Positions 9,828 to 17,428 of a stretch of 41,250 bases of DNA are shown piece after piece. A program made the position numbers and the translations under genes. The first letter of the stretch is position 1; each line of letters opens with the position of its first letter. The notes below the pieces were generated by a model. That model saw only the letters and a list, made by a program, of their open reading frames with translations. It did not search any database and was not told the origin of the DNA. The DNA comes from Streptomyces niphimycinicus. GTDB taxonomy: Bacteria; Actinomycetota; Actinomycetes; Streptomycetales; Streptomycetaceae. The stretch covers positions 1 to 41,250 of the forward strand of contig NZ_JAHLEM010000173.1 in the NCBI RefSeq assembly GCF_018883605.1, in the 5' to 3' direction.

Positions 9828-10392
9828 GTGAATCTTAACCATGTCTTCCTATGCGGACAGCCTGCCCTGGACTTCGTCACCACCCTTCGTGCCCGGCGCT
9901 CGACCCGGTTCGAGATGTTCGTGACGCCGGAGCGGCTCGACGCCTGGTACGTGGAGTCCGGGCTCGTGGACACGATCACGCCCTGCGAGGAGGACGACGT
10001 CCGGGAGGCGACCGCCGTGCGCGAGGCCATCTACCGGCTCGTCACCAACCGCCGGCTCGGTGAGGAGAGTTCGACCGCGAGGCACTCGCCGTGGTCAACA
10101 CCACCGCGCGCAAGACCCCCGCGACGCCGCAGCTCACCATGGCCGGGCGGCACACCGAGGCAACCCCCGGGCAGGCCCTGGCGACCATCGCCCGGCAGGC
10201 CGTCGAACTGCTCAGCGGCCCGGACGTCCCCCTGCTGAAGGAGTGCGGCAACCCGGAGTGACACGGGTCTACATCGACCGTTCCCGGGGCATGCGGCGCC
10301 ATTGGTGCGGCATGGAGTCCTGCGGCAACAAGATCAAGGCCGCCGCCTACCGCGCCCGCAAGAAGACCGCGTCCGCCGTCACCGCGCGCTGA
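9828..10392 (+). pseudogene. ABATE/CGNR zinc-finger regulator with two frameshifts
   Basis: The N-terminal frame begins LNHVFLCGQPALDFVTTLRA and runs through EAIYRLVTNRRLGEE, typical of the ABATE domain of CGNR proteins. Near 10063-10069 one base appears lost, after which ALAVVNTTARKTPATPQL continues in a second frame. At 10260 a second missing base would restore ECTRVYIDRSRG. The C-terminus then reads MRRHWCGMESCGNKIKAAAY, the CGNR zinc knuckle (CxxxxC and CxxxxC pairs). These proteins are presumed stress-related transcription regulators. Everything needed for a full protein is present if two single bases are added back, so decay and assembly error are both possible. Confidence 0.75.
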
Positions 10393-10439
10393 GCCCCTGC
10401 CCGGCGACGCACGGTCCCCAGGACGCGGGGAGATACGTG

Positions 10440-11093
10440 TCAGGAGACGTCCACCGCCTGCGCGGACCACGGACGGTGTTGCCGGTACGCGCGAGGTGAC
10501 GTACCCATGACGCGTTTGAACGCGGTGCTCAGGGCGCTGTCCGAGCCGTAGCCGACCGAGAGTGCGATGGAGGCGACGGTGTCCCGGCCCTGACGCAGCC
10601 GCTCGGCCGCGAGTTCGATCCGCCACTGCGTGAGGTACTCGTACGGCCCCCGGCCGACCGTCTTCTTGAACCGCGGGACCAGAGTGGCGCGCATCAGCAC
10701 GGCACGGTGTTCGGGGGACAACCGGTACAGGAGCGGCTTGGCCACCAGGGCGTCGTGCACCGCCTCGGTGCTGTCGGCGCCCGACACGGGGTCGTTATTG
10801 GTGACTCCGATGACCTCCCTGTGTGCGTGGGGCTTGCGCACCCAGTCGATGACCAGATGCCGGGTCACGGCGAAGAGCCAGCCCCGGACGGACCCCTCCA
10901 TTCCGAGCAGATGGTCGATGTTCCGCCAGGCCCGGATGATGGTCTCCTGGACGATGTCCTCGGCGAGTCCGTGGTCACCCAGCATCTTCTCCGCGTACGA
11001 GACAAGGCCGTCCCGGTGTTCCCTCATGATGGTGCGGAGCAGATCGGAACGGGACACAGCCATGAGGGGCGTAGCCATAGTGTTCTGAACCAT
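10440..11093 (-). CDS. In-frame chimera: ECF sigma region 2 fused to AraC helix-turn-helix
   Basis: From ATG 11093 the 217-aa frame has an ECF sigma-factor N-terminus. Region 2 covers about residues 20-88 (EDIVQETIIRAWRNIDHLLG, then VRGWLFAVTRHLVIDWVRK) and is followed by a linker and the beginning of region 4 (LSPEHRAVL, 125-133). At residue 134 it switches without a break to the C-terminus of an AraC-type regulator: MRATLVPRFKKTVGRGP then YLTQWRIELAAERLR, and the second helix-turn-helix VASIALSVGYGSDSALSTAF with RVMGTSPRAYR. Sigma region 4 is thus replaced by most of an AraC DNA-binding domain, whose first helix-turn-helix is incomplete. The joint is near 10695. A deletion between two separate genes is the simplest origin. 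Whether it is expressed or binds core polymerase is unknown. Confidence 0.7.
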   Translation of the reverse strand: MVQNTMATPLMAVSRSDLLRTIMREHRDGLVSYAEKMLGDHGLAEDIVQETIIRAWRNIDHLLGMEGSVRGWLFAVTRHLVIDWVRKPHAHREVIGVTNNDPVSGADSTEAVHDALVAKPLLYRLSPEHRAVLMRATLVPRFKKTVGRGPYEYLTQWRIELAAERLRQGRDTVASIALSVGYGSDSALSTAFKRVMGTSPRAYRQHRPWSAQAVDVS

Positions 11094-11814
11094 CCTGGTT
11101 CTCTGTCGTGCGGCGACCGGAGGCCGGATGTAACCCCCGCATTCGCACAGCAGGCAGCTCGCAGCGTGCATCGCGTGCCGAGCGGACAGTGTCACACACA
11201 TTGCTGGGACCGGCCAAACACGCACACCTCTTACTCGACTGTCCCACGGCAGTCACACGTGTTTCCTCGGGGTCGCCTGGTTCCGCGGTGCGGGACCCGG
11301 AGTCTCCGGCGTCGTCCGTGCCCTTCCTGCGTGTGTTCCGGCGAGACAGCACACCGGGCGATGCGGATCCGGCCCGTCCCCGCCGGTGCTGGGACACGCA
11401 CGGTGACCTTGTCGTGGCCCGCGTCCGCTGTGGCCTCGGGCTGGCCGAGGCCGCGGGTGGAGGGGTACGACACTCCCCCGGTCATGGTGCGCGGGCAACG
11501 GCAGCGGCTCGGTAGCCGGTGCGCCTCCTCTCGTACCGCTCTGCCGTCGGAGCTGATCGAGGCCGTCATGGCGCTGCGGGATGCCGTGTGCGGCTCCTGT
11601 CTGCCCGCCGCCTGTGGGTGCCCGGGGGTCCTGGAACGTCCCGGGAGGCTCGGCTGCCGAGTCCGCCTGACGGCGGCCGGCACACAACCCTCGCGGACGC
11701 AGGCGTGACGCCGCTGAACACACCTCCCCCGCGCCCGCGTAGGTTTCTGATTCACACCTCCCGCAGCCGGTCCCCCTCCGGGACCCAACCGCGACGAGAG
11801 GATTTTGAACGACC
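11094..11814. other. 720-bp gap without a recognisable gene
   Basis: Several long overlapping frames exist on both strands but none has a ribosome site, a family motif or consistent codon bias. The gap holds the palindromic element at 11255. A minus-strand stretch near 11290-11550 (containing VRVPAPAGTGRIRIARC) might be a gene relic but I cannot name it. Confidence 0.4.
11253..11264. promoter_or_regulatory. GTCACACGTGTTT element
   Basis: TCACACGTGTTT contains the core ACACGTGT (11255-11262). It lies about 160 bp upstream of the sigma/AraC chimera start (minus strand) and far upstream of the metallo-beta-lactamase-fold gene. One of the recurring ACAYRTGT sites in this window. Confidence 0.4.
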
Positions 11815-12558
11815 ATGCCGAAGGTCCTGCGCGACGACGACATCGTCCGCGTCGAGAGCAACGTCTATGCCGTGTCCGGCAGCAACACCAACTGGGTGAT
11901 CATCAAGGACGGCGACAGCTGCACCCTCGTCGACACCGGCTACCCCGGCGACCGTGACGCCGTGCTGGCTGGAGACCGTCGGGCTGAACGCGCGCTCCGT
12001 GACCGCAGTCCTGGTCACGCACGCGCACAACGACCACATCGGTGCCGCCGAACACCTGCGCGCCGGGTACGGCGTACCCGTGCTCATGCACCGGGACGAG
12101 GTGCCGCACGCCCGCCGCGACTTCCTTGACCAGGTGTCTGTCGGACAGGTACTCGGTCAGGCCTGGCGGCCCGGTGTACTCCTGTGGGCCGTGCACGCCT
12201 TGCGCGCCGGGGGCACCACCCATGTTCCGGTCCCGAGCCGCAAGCCTTCCCCGCGCCGGAAGCACTGGACCTGCCCGGCGCTCCGGTTCCTGTGCACACC
12301 CCGGAACATACCAAGGGTCACTGCGCATACCACCTGCCTCACAGCAGCGTCCTGATCACCGGCGATGCCATGGTGAGCGCGCACCCGACGTCGCGGATCA
12401 GCGGACCGCAGTTGCTGCCCGGCATGTTCCACACCGACCGCGCGCGGACTCTCGACTCCCTGGCCATGATCGAGGACATGGACGCCAGCATCATCCTGCC
12501 GACCACGGCCCCGTGCACCACGGCCGCCCTGGCCGCCCGCGAGCGCGCCGACCGGTGA
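11815..12558 (+). pseudogene. Metallo-beta-lactamase-fold hydrolase with three or more frameshifts
   Basis: The frame opens at ATG 11815 with VYAVSGSNTNWVII and LVDTGYPGDRDAVL. It moves frame near 11968 to AVLVTHAHNDHIGAAEHLRA, the HxHxDH metal-binding motif. It moves again near 12230 to PEALDLPGAPVPVHTPEHT, KGHCAYHL and ITGDAMVSAHP, carrying the downstream His and Asp ligands. Near 12502 the expected LPGHGP motif appears as DHGPVHHG in yet another frame before ALAARERADR returns and ends at 12558. Each step is explained by one missing base. Family members are zinc hydrolases of varied substrate. No product is expected as the sequence stands. Confidence 0.75.
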
Positions 12559-12894
12559 CAAATCCAGAACAGTCAGGCGGACGACACCCACGTCCGTCGA
12601 CACACAACGCTCTATAAGGGGCCGCCACGGGAGATTCGACGACACATCTGCCGAACAACCTGTTCGAAGGGAACGTCGTGCGGGTGGAGGTCACACGCCG
12701 ATGAGCCGTTGCCGCTGTTGCCGCTGTTGCCGCTGTTGCCGAGAAGCCGGCACGACCTGCACATGCAGGCACATCGGCGCTTATCGTGAAGAGCGAACAT
12801 GCCCGGCGAGCCGTCGGCGTCGACACTTATCTGCACAGGGCCCTCGGCCTGGGTACCATGCGCAGCATCATTCATATCGAGGGAGTGAACGGTT
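12559..12894. other. Intergenic region with a short tandem repeat
   Basis: No gene is supported here. It contains the 9-bp tandem repeat at 12708-12741 and the ribosome site GGGAG for the winged-helix gene at 12881. A minus-strand frame reads repeated GNS triplets across the repeat, and a plus-strand frame reads RCC triplets; neither looks like a genuine gene. Confidence 0.4.
12708..12741. repeat. 9-bp tandem repeat (GTTGCCGCT)
   Basis: Three full units and most of a fourth of GTTGCCGCT follow one another without interruption. The unit length is a multiple of three, so expansion would preserve any frame crossing it. It is too short to be a CRISPR or integron repeat. Confidence 0.85.
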
Positions 12895-13461
12895 GTGACC
12901 AGCCAGTCAGCCGCCACGCTCCGATCGCGGTACGTAGAACAAGCCGCGTCGGACCTGGAGGAGAACCGCCGCCGACAGCAGGAGCTGGCGAAGAGGATCA
13001 CGGTGCTGAAGCAGGAGGAAGCCCTCCTGACAGACATCTTGAACCTCGCCGAGCGGTACGAGGGCTTCGCGGACCCGTCACGTCTACCCGAGCAGTTGCA
13101 GGAAGAGCCCGCCGTCGCGAAGGCGGAGCGGGCCTCCGGCGGAGCCGCGTCGCGGCGCCCGGTGTCGGCCAGGACCGCTGCGGCGGGCGGCACGGCGAAG
13201 ACCGGCGCGAAGGCGAAGTCGCGCCGTCCTCTGCTCGGTGACCTCTTGGCGGATCTGCTCGGCAACCACAAGGAGCCGCGCCTGGCCAAGGAGTTGCGGG
13301 ACGAGCTCATGAAGAAGTACCCGGACCGCAACCCCACGCCGCAGGTGGTGCGGAACACCCTCGAATCTCTGGTCGCCAAGGGACGCATCCGGCGTCACAA
13401 GCGGCAGCGCTCCGTCATGTACACCCTGGTGAAGCCGGGCGCTGCCGACGACGCTTCCTAA
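12895..13461 (+). CDS. Coiled-coil protein with C-terminal winged helix
   Basis: A 188-aa protein starting at GTG 12895 with GGGAG upstream. Residues about 12-60 (EENRRRQQELAKRITVLKQE) form a heptad-like coiled coil. Residues 80-110 are an Ala/Lys/Arg-rich linker. Residues 112-182 (LLGDLLADLLGNHKEPRLAK, TPQVVRNTLESLVAKGRIRR, VMYTLV) form a winged-helix DNA-binding module. I recognise the layout as a conserved Streptomyces family of unknown function; a regulator is likely but the targets are not known. Its TAA stop lies inside the 9-bp repeat that borders the following IS110 element, so the insertion left the protein intact. Confidence 0.75.
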   Translation: MTSQSAATLRSRYVEQAASDLEENRRRQQELAKRITVLKQEEALLTDILNLAERYEGFADPSRLPEQLQEEPAVAKAERASGGAASRRPVSARTAAAGGTAKTGAKAKSRRPLLGDLLADLLGNHKEPRLAKELRDELMKKYPDRNPTPQVVRNTLESLVAKGRIRRHKRQRSVMYTLVKPGAADDAS

Positions 13462-13462
13462 T

Positions 13463-14756
13463 GCTGTTGTCAAGCGGCCGTAGTCACTGGAGGTGTGACT
13501 TGGTAGCACCGTCGGTCACGGATCAGGGCCCACAGGACGTTGACGCGTCGGCGGGCCAGCGCGAGCACGGCCTGGACGTGCTTCTTCCCCTCGGCGCGTT
13601 TGCGGTCGTAGAACTTCCGCGAGTTCGGGTCGCAGCCAACGCTGACCAGCGCGGACGTGTAGAAGACGCGCTGGAGCCTTCGGTGGTAGGTGACCGGCCG
13701 GTGAAGATTGCCGCTGACCTTGCCCGAATCACGTGGCGCGGGGGCGACACCGGCGAAGGCCGCCAGGGCGTCCGGAGAATCGAACTCGTCCAGGTCGCCG
13801 CCGACGGCAGCGAGGAACTCTGCGCCCAGCACGGTGCCGATGCCGGGGACGCTCAGGACGATGTCGGCGAGTTCGTGCTCGCGAAACCGGCCCTCGATGA
13901 GCTTGTCCATTTCGGAAACCTGCTCGTTGAGGGCTATCACCTCCTCGGCCAGAGTGTGGACCAGCTTCGCGATGGTTTTCTCCCCGGGGACGGCGGTGTG
14001 CTGCCGCTCGGCGGCCTCGACCGCGACCTCGGCCAGAGCCCTCGCGTTGCGAACCTTGCGGTTGGCCAGCCACTTCGTCAGCCGCGCGACTCCAACTCGG
14101 CGGGTCGCGGCCGAAGTCTGGTAGCCCGTCAGCAGCCTGAGCGGGCCAGTGTTGGTGACATCCAGGGCCCGTTCCAGGGCGGGGAACATGCTCAGCAGGG
14201 TGCCGCGCAGGCGGTTGACCACGCAGGTGCGGTCCTCGACCAGGTCGGACCGGCGTCCGGTCAGCAGCTTCAGCTCGATGGCGGCCTCGTCGCCGGGACG
14301 GATGGGCCGCAGGTCGCGGCGCATCCTGGCCTGGTCGGCGATCACGTAGGCGTCGCGGGCATCGGTCTTGCCCTCGCCGCGGTAGCCGTCGGAGGCCCGG
14401 TTCACCAGGCGGCCGGGCATGTAGAGGACCGACTGGCCGTGGCTGATCAGCAAGGCCAGCAGCAGCACGGGTTCCCCGCCGGTCATGTCGATGGCCCAGG
14501 TGACCTCGCGGCCATCGGCCAGGTCCAGGACATCACCGATCAGCTTCAGCAGCTCAGGCTCGTCGTTGGCCACCCGCCGCGACAGCAGCGTCTTGCCGTC
14601 CGTGTCCAACGCGAGGCCGTGATGGTGGCTCTTTCCACTGTCGATCCCCGCCCATATCCGGCTCATCATGCTCCTGACGTGCGTGTTCGTGCTGTACGTA
14701 CCACAGACGACTTCGCCGGCATTGCTCTACGCAGCGACTTGCTCGCACTTCCTAAT
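13463..14756 (-). mobile_element. IS110-family element (copy 1) inserted at a stop codon
   Basis: An intact IS110-type transposase is flanked by two copies of CTTCCTAAT (13454-13462 and 14748-14756); the left copy contains the TAA of the preceding gene. IS110 elements lack terminal inverted repeats and recombine at a short core, so such a repeat is a reasonable boundary. On these limits only about 78 bp lie upstream of the transposase, too little for a typical bridge-RNA segment, so the true left end may lie further right (to about 14900). Boundaries are tentative. Confidence 0.6.
13470..14669 (-). CDS. IS110-family transposase (DEDD recombinase), intact
   Basis: A 399-aa protein with an N-terminal RuvC-like DEDD domain: IWAGIDSGKSHHHGLALD, TWAIDMTGGEP and GKTDARDAYVIADQARM. 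A central helical region is followed by the C-terminal Tnp_20 domain: VLSVPGIGTVLGAEFLAAV, DALAAFAGVAPAP and RDSGKVSG, where the Ser of RDSGK is the expected nucleophile. The end RKFYDRKRAEGKKH and ALARRRVNVLWALIRD is typical. IS110 enzymes are directed by a bridge RNA encoded in the element end. No lesion is visible, so this is the only IS110 copy in the window with an undamaged enzyme. Confidence 0.92.
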   Translation of the reverse strand: MMSRIWAGIDSGKSHHHGLALDTDGKTLLSRRVANDEPELLKLIGDVLDLADGREVTWAIDMTGGEPVLLLALLISHGQSVLYMPGRLVNRASDGYRGEGKTDARDAYVIADQARMRRDLRPIRPGDEAAIELKLLTGRRSDLVEDRTCVVNRLRGTLLSMFPALERALDVTNTGPLRLLTGYQTSAATRRVGVARLTKWLANRKVRNARALAEVAVEAAERQHTAVPGEKTIAKLVHTLAEEVIALNEQVSEMDKLIEGRFREHELADIVLSVPGIGTVLGAEFLAAVGGDLDEFDSPDALAAFAGVAPAPRDSGKVSGNLHRPVTYHRRLQRVFYTSALVSVGCDPNSRKFYDRKRAEGKKHVQAVLALARRRVNVLWALIRDRRCYQVTPPVTTAA

Positions 14757-15493
14757 CGGCGGCCGAGTCGTCGTGGGATGCCGGGCGGCGAAGCGTCGTA
14801 CGCCACGAGACGGCAGCCGCCTGATAGCCACACCCAGCACCCCTGGGCGACCCAACCCTACGAATGGCTCGATCAACCCGATCAACAAGGTATAGCCCGC
14901 CTGACGTCTCCGCTCGTCCCGCGGGCGGTGGTCCCCGGCCAAACACCTGTGTGCCCTGCGACGCGAGCCCGCCACGCGGGACGGTGCGGCGCTTTCGGGC
15001 GGTGCGGCGTGGAGTTCGTCCTGCAGCACCGCGTCCGCCAGTCGTGCCACCTGGCTCGGCCGCCGGCGCTCACGGGTGTGGTCCTGGCCCCGCCACACGG
15101 TGTCGAACGCGGCGTCCTCGATGTCCCGCCGCAGCCGTACGGCCTCCGACTGTGCCACCGCATCCCCGACGGCGGCCGGCAGCGTCGCCGCCGCGTCCCC
15201 GGCAGGGCTCGTGTCGGCCTCCGGCGAGGCGTCCCCGATCCTCAGGACGGCTGTCAGAGCGGCGAGTACGGACTTGCCCGAGGCCAGGCGTTCCTCCGCG
15301 CGGCAACGCTCCGGCGAGTCGGCCGGTCCGGTCCGCGCGAACCGCGCTTGCAGCCCGTGGCCTTGCCGGTGCACCCCAACGTCGCGGGCGAGGGCGCGAT
15401 GGCCACCGCCGTCGAGACCGCGCTCACGCGTCACGTGTGGCGCCGCTGACGTTCCACGTGTGGCACCGGTGCGCCCCGTCAGTGTCCTGGGGC
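14757..15493. other. Gap with unassigned coding-like fragments
   Basis: A minus-strand frame (about 15375 down to 14990) has strong G/C third-position bias and reads helix-rich sequence such as RLASGKSVLAALTAVLRIG and RLRRDIEDAAFDTVW, but I do not recognise it and it lacks a clear start. On the plus strand, codons from about 15348 to the stop at 15449 (VHPNVAGEGAMATAVETALT) also show near-perfect G/C bias and look like the C-terminus of an unknown protein. The two overlap, so at most one is real. Confidence 0.35.
15432..15464. repeat. Direct repeat CACGTGTGGC
   Basis: CACGTGTGGC occurs at 15432-15441 and 15455-15464, 23 bp apart (about two helical turns). The first copy overlaps the last codons of a plus-strand fragment ending at 15449. 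Possible regulatory half-sites related to the ACACGTGT element, but the spacing is the only support. Confidence 0.35.
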
Positions 15494-15519
15494 GGCCCGG
15501 CACGGTTCTGTGCCGGGCC
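15494..15519 (-). terminator. Hairpin terminator
   Basis: GGCCCGGCAC at 15494-15503 pairs perfectly with GTGCCGGGCC at 15510-15519 around GGTTCT. It lies downstream of the minus-strand small gene ending at 15553 and beyond the plus-strand fragment ending at 15449, so it could serve either. Confidence 0.6.
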
Positions 15520-15552
15520 GGTTCTTTCGGTACCGCGACTCCGCGCCCGGAT

Positions 15553-15756
15553 TCACCGTCGGAGGAAGCTGGATACCGACGGGCCGTACCCGGAAAGCAC
15601 GACGCTTTCCGCCCAGTTCCACACCTGCATGTCGGCGGGCCACTGATACTTCTCGGCGTGTGCCGCGTCCCGGGGCGACCGCAGGCGGCGACGAGCGGGC
15701 CGAGAGTGGAACGAGGGTGCTCGGCGGTCCCTACGTGTGTGCGTCATCGATGCCAT
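15553..15756 (-). CDS. Small basic protein of unknown function
   Basis: A 67-aa frame from ATG 15756 with GAGGGCAGG just upstream, ending at 15553. The N-terminal half is Arg-rich (HTRRDRRAP, RPARRRLRSPRD). The C-terminal half reads YQWPADMQVWNWAESVVLSG, rich in aromatic residues, and has the feel of a genuine protein end. It is bracketed by two hairpins (15494-15519 and 15800-15832). I do not recognise the family. It could be an intact small gene or the joint of two remnants. Confidence 0.4.
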   Translation of the reverse strand: MASMTHTRRDRRAPSFHSRPARRRLRSPRDAAHAEKYQWPADMQVWNWAESVVLSGYGPSVSSFLRR

Positions 15757-15799
15757 GTCCTGCCCTCGCTCTCCGTGGTGTGGGTGTGGCTGAGGAGGA

Positions 15800-15832
15800 G
15801 CGGGTCCCGTGCAGGGGGGCCACGGGACCCGC
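15800..15832 (-). terminator. Hairpin terminator after ohr
   Basis: GCGGGTCCCGTG (15800-15811) pairs perfectly with CACGGGACCCGC (15821-15832) across a 9-nt loop. It begins 18 bp beyond the ohr stop codon on the minus strand. Confidence 0.7.
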
Positions 15833-15850
15833 GGTCGGGGGAGGGACGCG

Positions 15851-16279
15851 TCAGGCGGCGGCGCTGGCGTTGATCGTGACGGGGACGTTGTCACGCGTCG
15901 CCTTGGAGTACGGGCAGATCTGGTGGGCGGCGTTCGCGAGTTCCTGGGCGGTGGCCTGGTCCACGCCGCCGAGGACTGGACTGAGAACCGCGGAGAGGGA
16001 GAACTCGCCGTCGTCGCTGTGGGTGAGGGTGATCTCGGCCGTGATGGTGGTGCTGGCCAGCCGGATCTTGCGCTGGGTGGCGGCACTGCGCAGGGCGCCG
16101 AGGAAGCAGGCGGCCCAGCCGGCGGCGAGCAGTTGCTCAGGGTTGGTCGCGGTGCCGGCGCCGCCGAGCTCCTTCGGGTAAGCGAGACTGGTCTCCAGCA
16201 GGCCGTCGGAGGAGTGGACGTGACCGCCGTTCCGGCCCTCTCCGTCGACGTCGACAACGGCGGTGTAGCTGACTGCCAT
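15851..16279 (-). CDS. ohr: Organic hydroperoxide resistance protein (Ohr/OsmC family)
   Basis: A 142-aa protein of normal Ohr length. Both catalytic cysteines are present: Cys58 in LLAAGWAACFLGAL and Cys122 in HQICPYSKATR. The conserved Arg lies in GEGRNGGHV. Ohr is a cytosolic thiol peroxidase that reduces organic hydroperoxides to alcohols, usually recycled by lipoylated proteins, and is typically controlled by a MarR-type sensor, OhrR. No OhrR gene is in the window. The promoter at 16366-16402 carries an inverted repeat over the -35 box that is nearly identical to the promoters of two peptide genes elsewhere in the window. A strong terminator follows the gene. Confidence 0.92.
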   Translation of the reverse strand: MAVSYTAVVDVDGEGRNGGHVHSSDGLLETSLAYPKELGGAGTATNPEQLLAAGWAACFLGALRSAATQRKIRLASTTITAEITLTHSDDGEFSLSAVLSPVLGGVDQATAQELANAAHQICPYSKATRDNVPVTINASAAA

Positions 16280-16365
16280 GACTGGTGCTCCCCATCTGGG
16301 TCGAATGGTCCGGTGACCTCCTGACCAGGACTGAATCTCATATCACTAGTTGAGGAGGTGATGAA

Positions 16366-16402
16366 ATCATGGCAGCTTTTGCATCACCCGTCAAGGCAGT
16401 GA
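16366..16402 (-). promoter_or_regulatory. ohr promoter with inverted-repeat operator
   Basis: On the minus strand TCACTGCCTTGACGGGTGA (16402 to 16384) holds a TTGACG -35 box inside the inverted repeat TCACY-N9-GGTGA. After exactly 17 bp comes CATGAT (16371-16366) as -10. The predicted leader to the start codon at 16279 is about 80 nt. It differs at one of 19 positions from the promoter of peptide copy A. Confidence 0.75.
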
Positions 16403-16487
16403 TTTCTGCCTTTCCGCGGGAGCGCGAGGTGTACGGACCCCCACACCCCCGCCCCCTCATATGATCCTGGAGTACGACCCGTCTCCA

Positions 16488-16501
16488 CACACACGTGTGT
16501 G
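16488..16501. promoter_or_regulatory. 14-bp palindrome CACACACGTGTGTG
   Basis: A perfect palindrome in the divergent gap between ohr (minus, start 16279) and the shortened thioesterase (plus, start 16698). A related sequence, ACACACCTGTGAG, follows about 15 bp later. It shares the ACACGTGT core with other sites in the window. Confidence 0.5.
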
Positions 16502-16697
16502 CATCCAGGACACACCTGTGAGGCAGCCGCCGTACGGCGACGGCCCCTTACGGCAGTCGGAAGCCGAGCTGCTCGGCGGCTGCCGCCGGTTCACACCCGA
16601 TCCCGGCCGTACCCCGCCGATCTGAACCATCTCCTTGCTGCGGCTCGTGTAAGTGGCAGGATTCACGTTGGTCGGTGACCGCGGCGAGGAAAGGCTG

Positions 16698-17066
16698 ATG
16701 AGCATGTCTGAGGAGTTGACGAGGTCTTTCGAGGTCCGCTGGGACGACGTGGACCCCCGCGACCTGCTGAAGGCCGGGGTCGCCGGTGTGTCGCTCGGCG
16801 AAGAGGTTCGCTATCTCCGCGAGGTTTTCCCGCTCGAAGTGGTGACCGTGGCCTCCCGTATCGTCGGCCTGAGCGCGGACGGAGCACGATGGCGCTTCGA
16901 GCACACGTTTTCGCAGGAGGGCGGGGAGAAAGCCGCCGTCGTGCGCACCCTAGGCGCGTGGATCGGCGTCGGCGCACGCAGGATCGCCCCGACGCCGGCC
17001 GGCGTGCTGACCGCCCTGGAGGCGGCCCGGGCGGCCGACTGCGAGACCCTCGCGTCGAAGTCCTGA
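16698..17066 (+). CDS. Hotdog thioesterase with an apparent internal deletion
   Basis: A 122-aa frame starting at 16698 (GAGGAAAGG upstream; 16704 is an alternative). It begins like an acyl-CoA thioesterase (FEVRWDDVDPRDLLK), then jumps to SLGEEVRYLREVFPLEVVTV, SADGARWRFEHTFS and AAVVRTLGAWIGV, the second half of the hotdog fold. Relatives are about 150-160 aa, with the central helix (the HxxNxxY region) between these blocks. Here roughly 35-40 residues are absent without a frame change. The long helix that packs inside the hotdog sheet is therefore missing and activity is doubtful. It is not a copy of the thioesterase at 2023. Confidence 0.65.
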   Translation: MSMSEELTRSFEVRWDDVDPRDLLKAGVAGVSLGEEVRYLREVFPLEVVTVASRIVGLSADGARWRFEHTFSQEGGEKAAVVRTLGAWIGVGARRIAPTPAGVLTALEAARAADCETLASKS

Positions 17067-17091
17067 GCCCGCGTACCCGGCCAGCAGCCGT

Positions 17092-17112
17092 GGGGGGGGG
17101 TGCCCCTATGTG
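17092..17112. repeat. IS110-end-like motif shared with 41098-41118
   Basis: A G run followed by TGCCCCTATG and GTTTGGTCAAG here matches, with few differences, the sequence at 41098-41118, where it directly borders an IS110 transposase C-terminus. Here the next transposase end is more than 300 bp away, beyond a hypothetical gene. It is probably the end of another, lost, IS110-type element. Confidence 0.4.
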
Positions 17113-17178
17113 TTTGGTCAAGGTCGAGGGCCAGTAGGTTCGTGTGGTCGAGAGTGGGGTTAAGCCGTAGGGGTGTGT

Positions 17179-17424
17179 ATGGGGGATGGCCAGGTCACGA
17201 TCAAGCTCACGAGTGACGAGGCACTGGTGCTGTCGCACTGGCTGGAGAAGCTCCAGATGACGGACCTCAGTCGCGTTGTTGACGATCCAGCGGTCTGCGC
17301 ACCGATCCATCGGATCGCCGGAACTCTGGACAAAGTGCTTCCTGAGCTGTTCGCACCCGACTATGACCAGCGGCTTGAGGCCGCTCGTGAGCGACTTCGG
17401 CCGGAGGACTGGCCGATCGGTCTG
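17179..17424 (+). CDS. Hypothetical protein, 3' end cut by IS110
   Basis: From ATG 17179 the frame reads about 80 residues of a small conserved Streptomyces protein of unknown function: VTIKLTSDEALVLSHWLEKL, DLSRVVDDPAV, HRIAGTLDKVLPELFAPDY and RLEAARERL. I recall similar short proteins in Streptomyces genomes, where they end within a few residues of this point. The last codons run into the right end of the IS110 element, so the native stop is lost and the frame continues into IS sequence. Upstream lies the IS110-end-like motif at 17092. Confidence 0.5.
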
Positions 17425-17428
17425 CCCC

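Noticed and set aside
12130..12150. CTTGACCAGGTGTC as a fourth copy of the ohr-type promoter
   Set aside because: It lies inside the metallo-hydrolase gene, the GGTGA half-site is altered, the TCAC arm is missing, and no CATGMT box follows at 17 bp.
12708..12741. CRISPR-like array
   Set aside because: The 9-bp units are contiguous without spacers.
13461..15449. 662-aa plus-strand open frame
   Set aside because: It is antisense to the intact IS110 transposase through most of its length and has no start site or motif. Only its last 30 or so codons look coding.
16369..16464. Plus-strand 31-codon frame with a perfect AGGAGGTGA ribosome site
   Set aside because: It lies on top of the ohr promoter read from the other strand, overlaps its -10 and -35 elements, and its sequence has no family or codon-bias support. 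The apparent ribosome site is probably coincidental.
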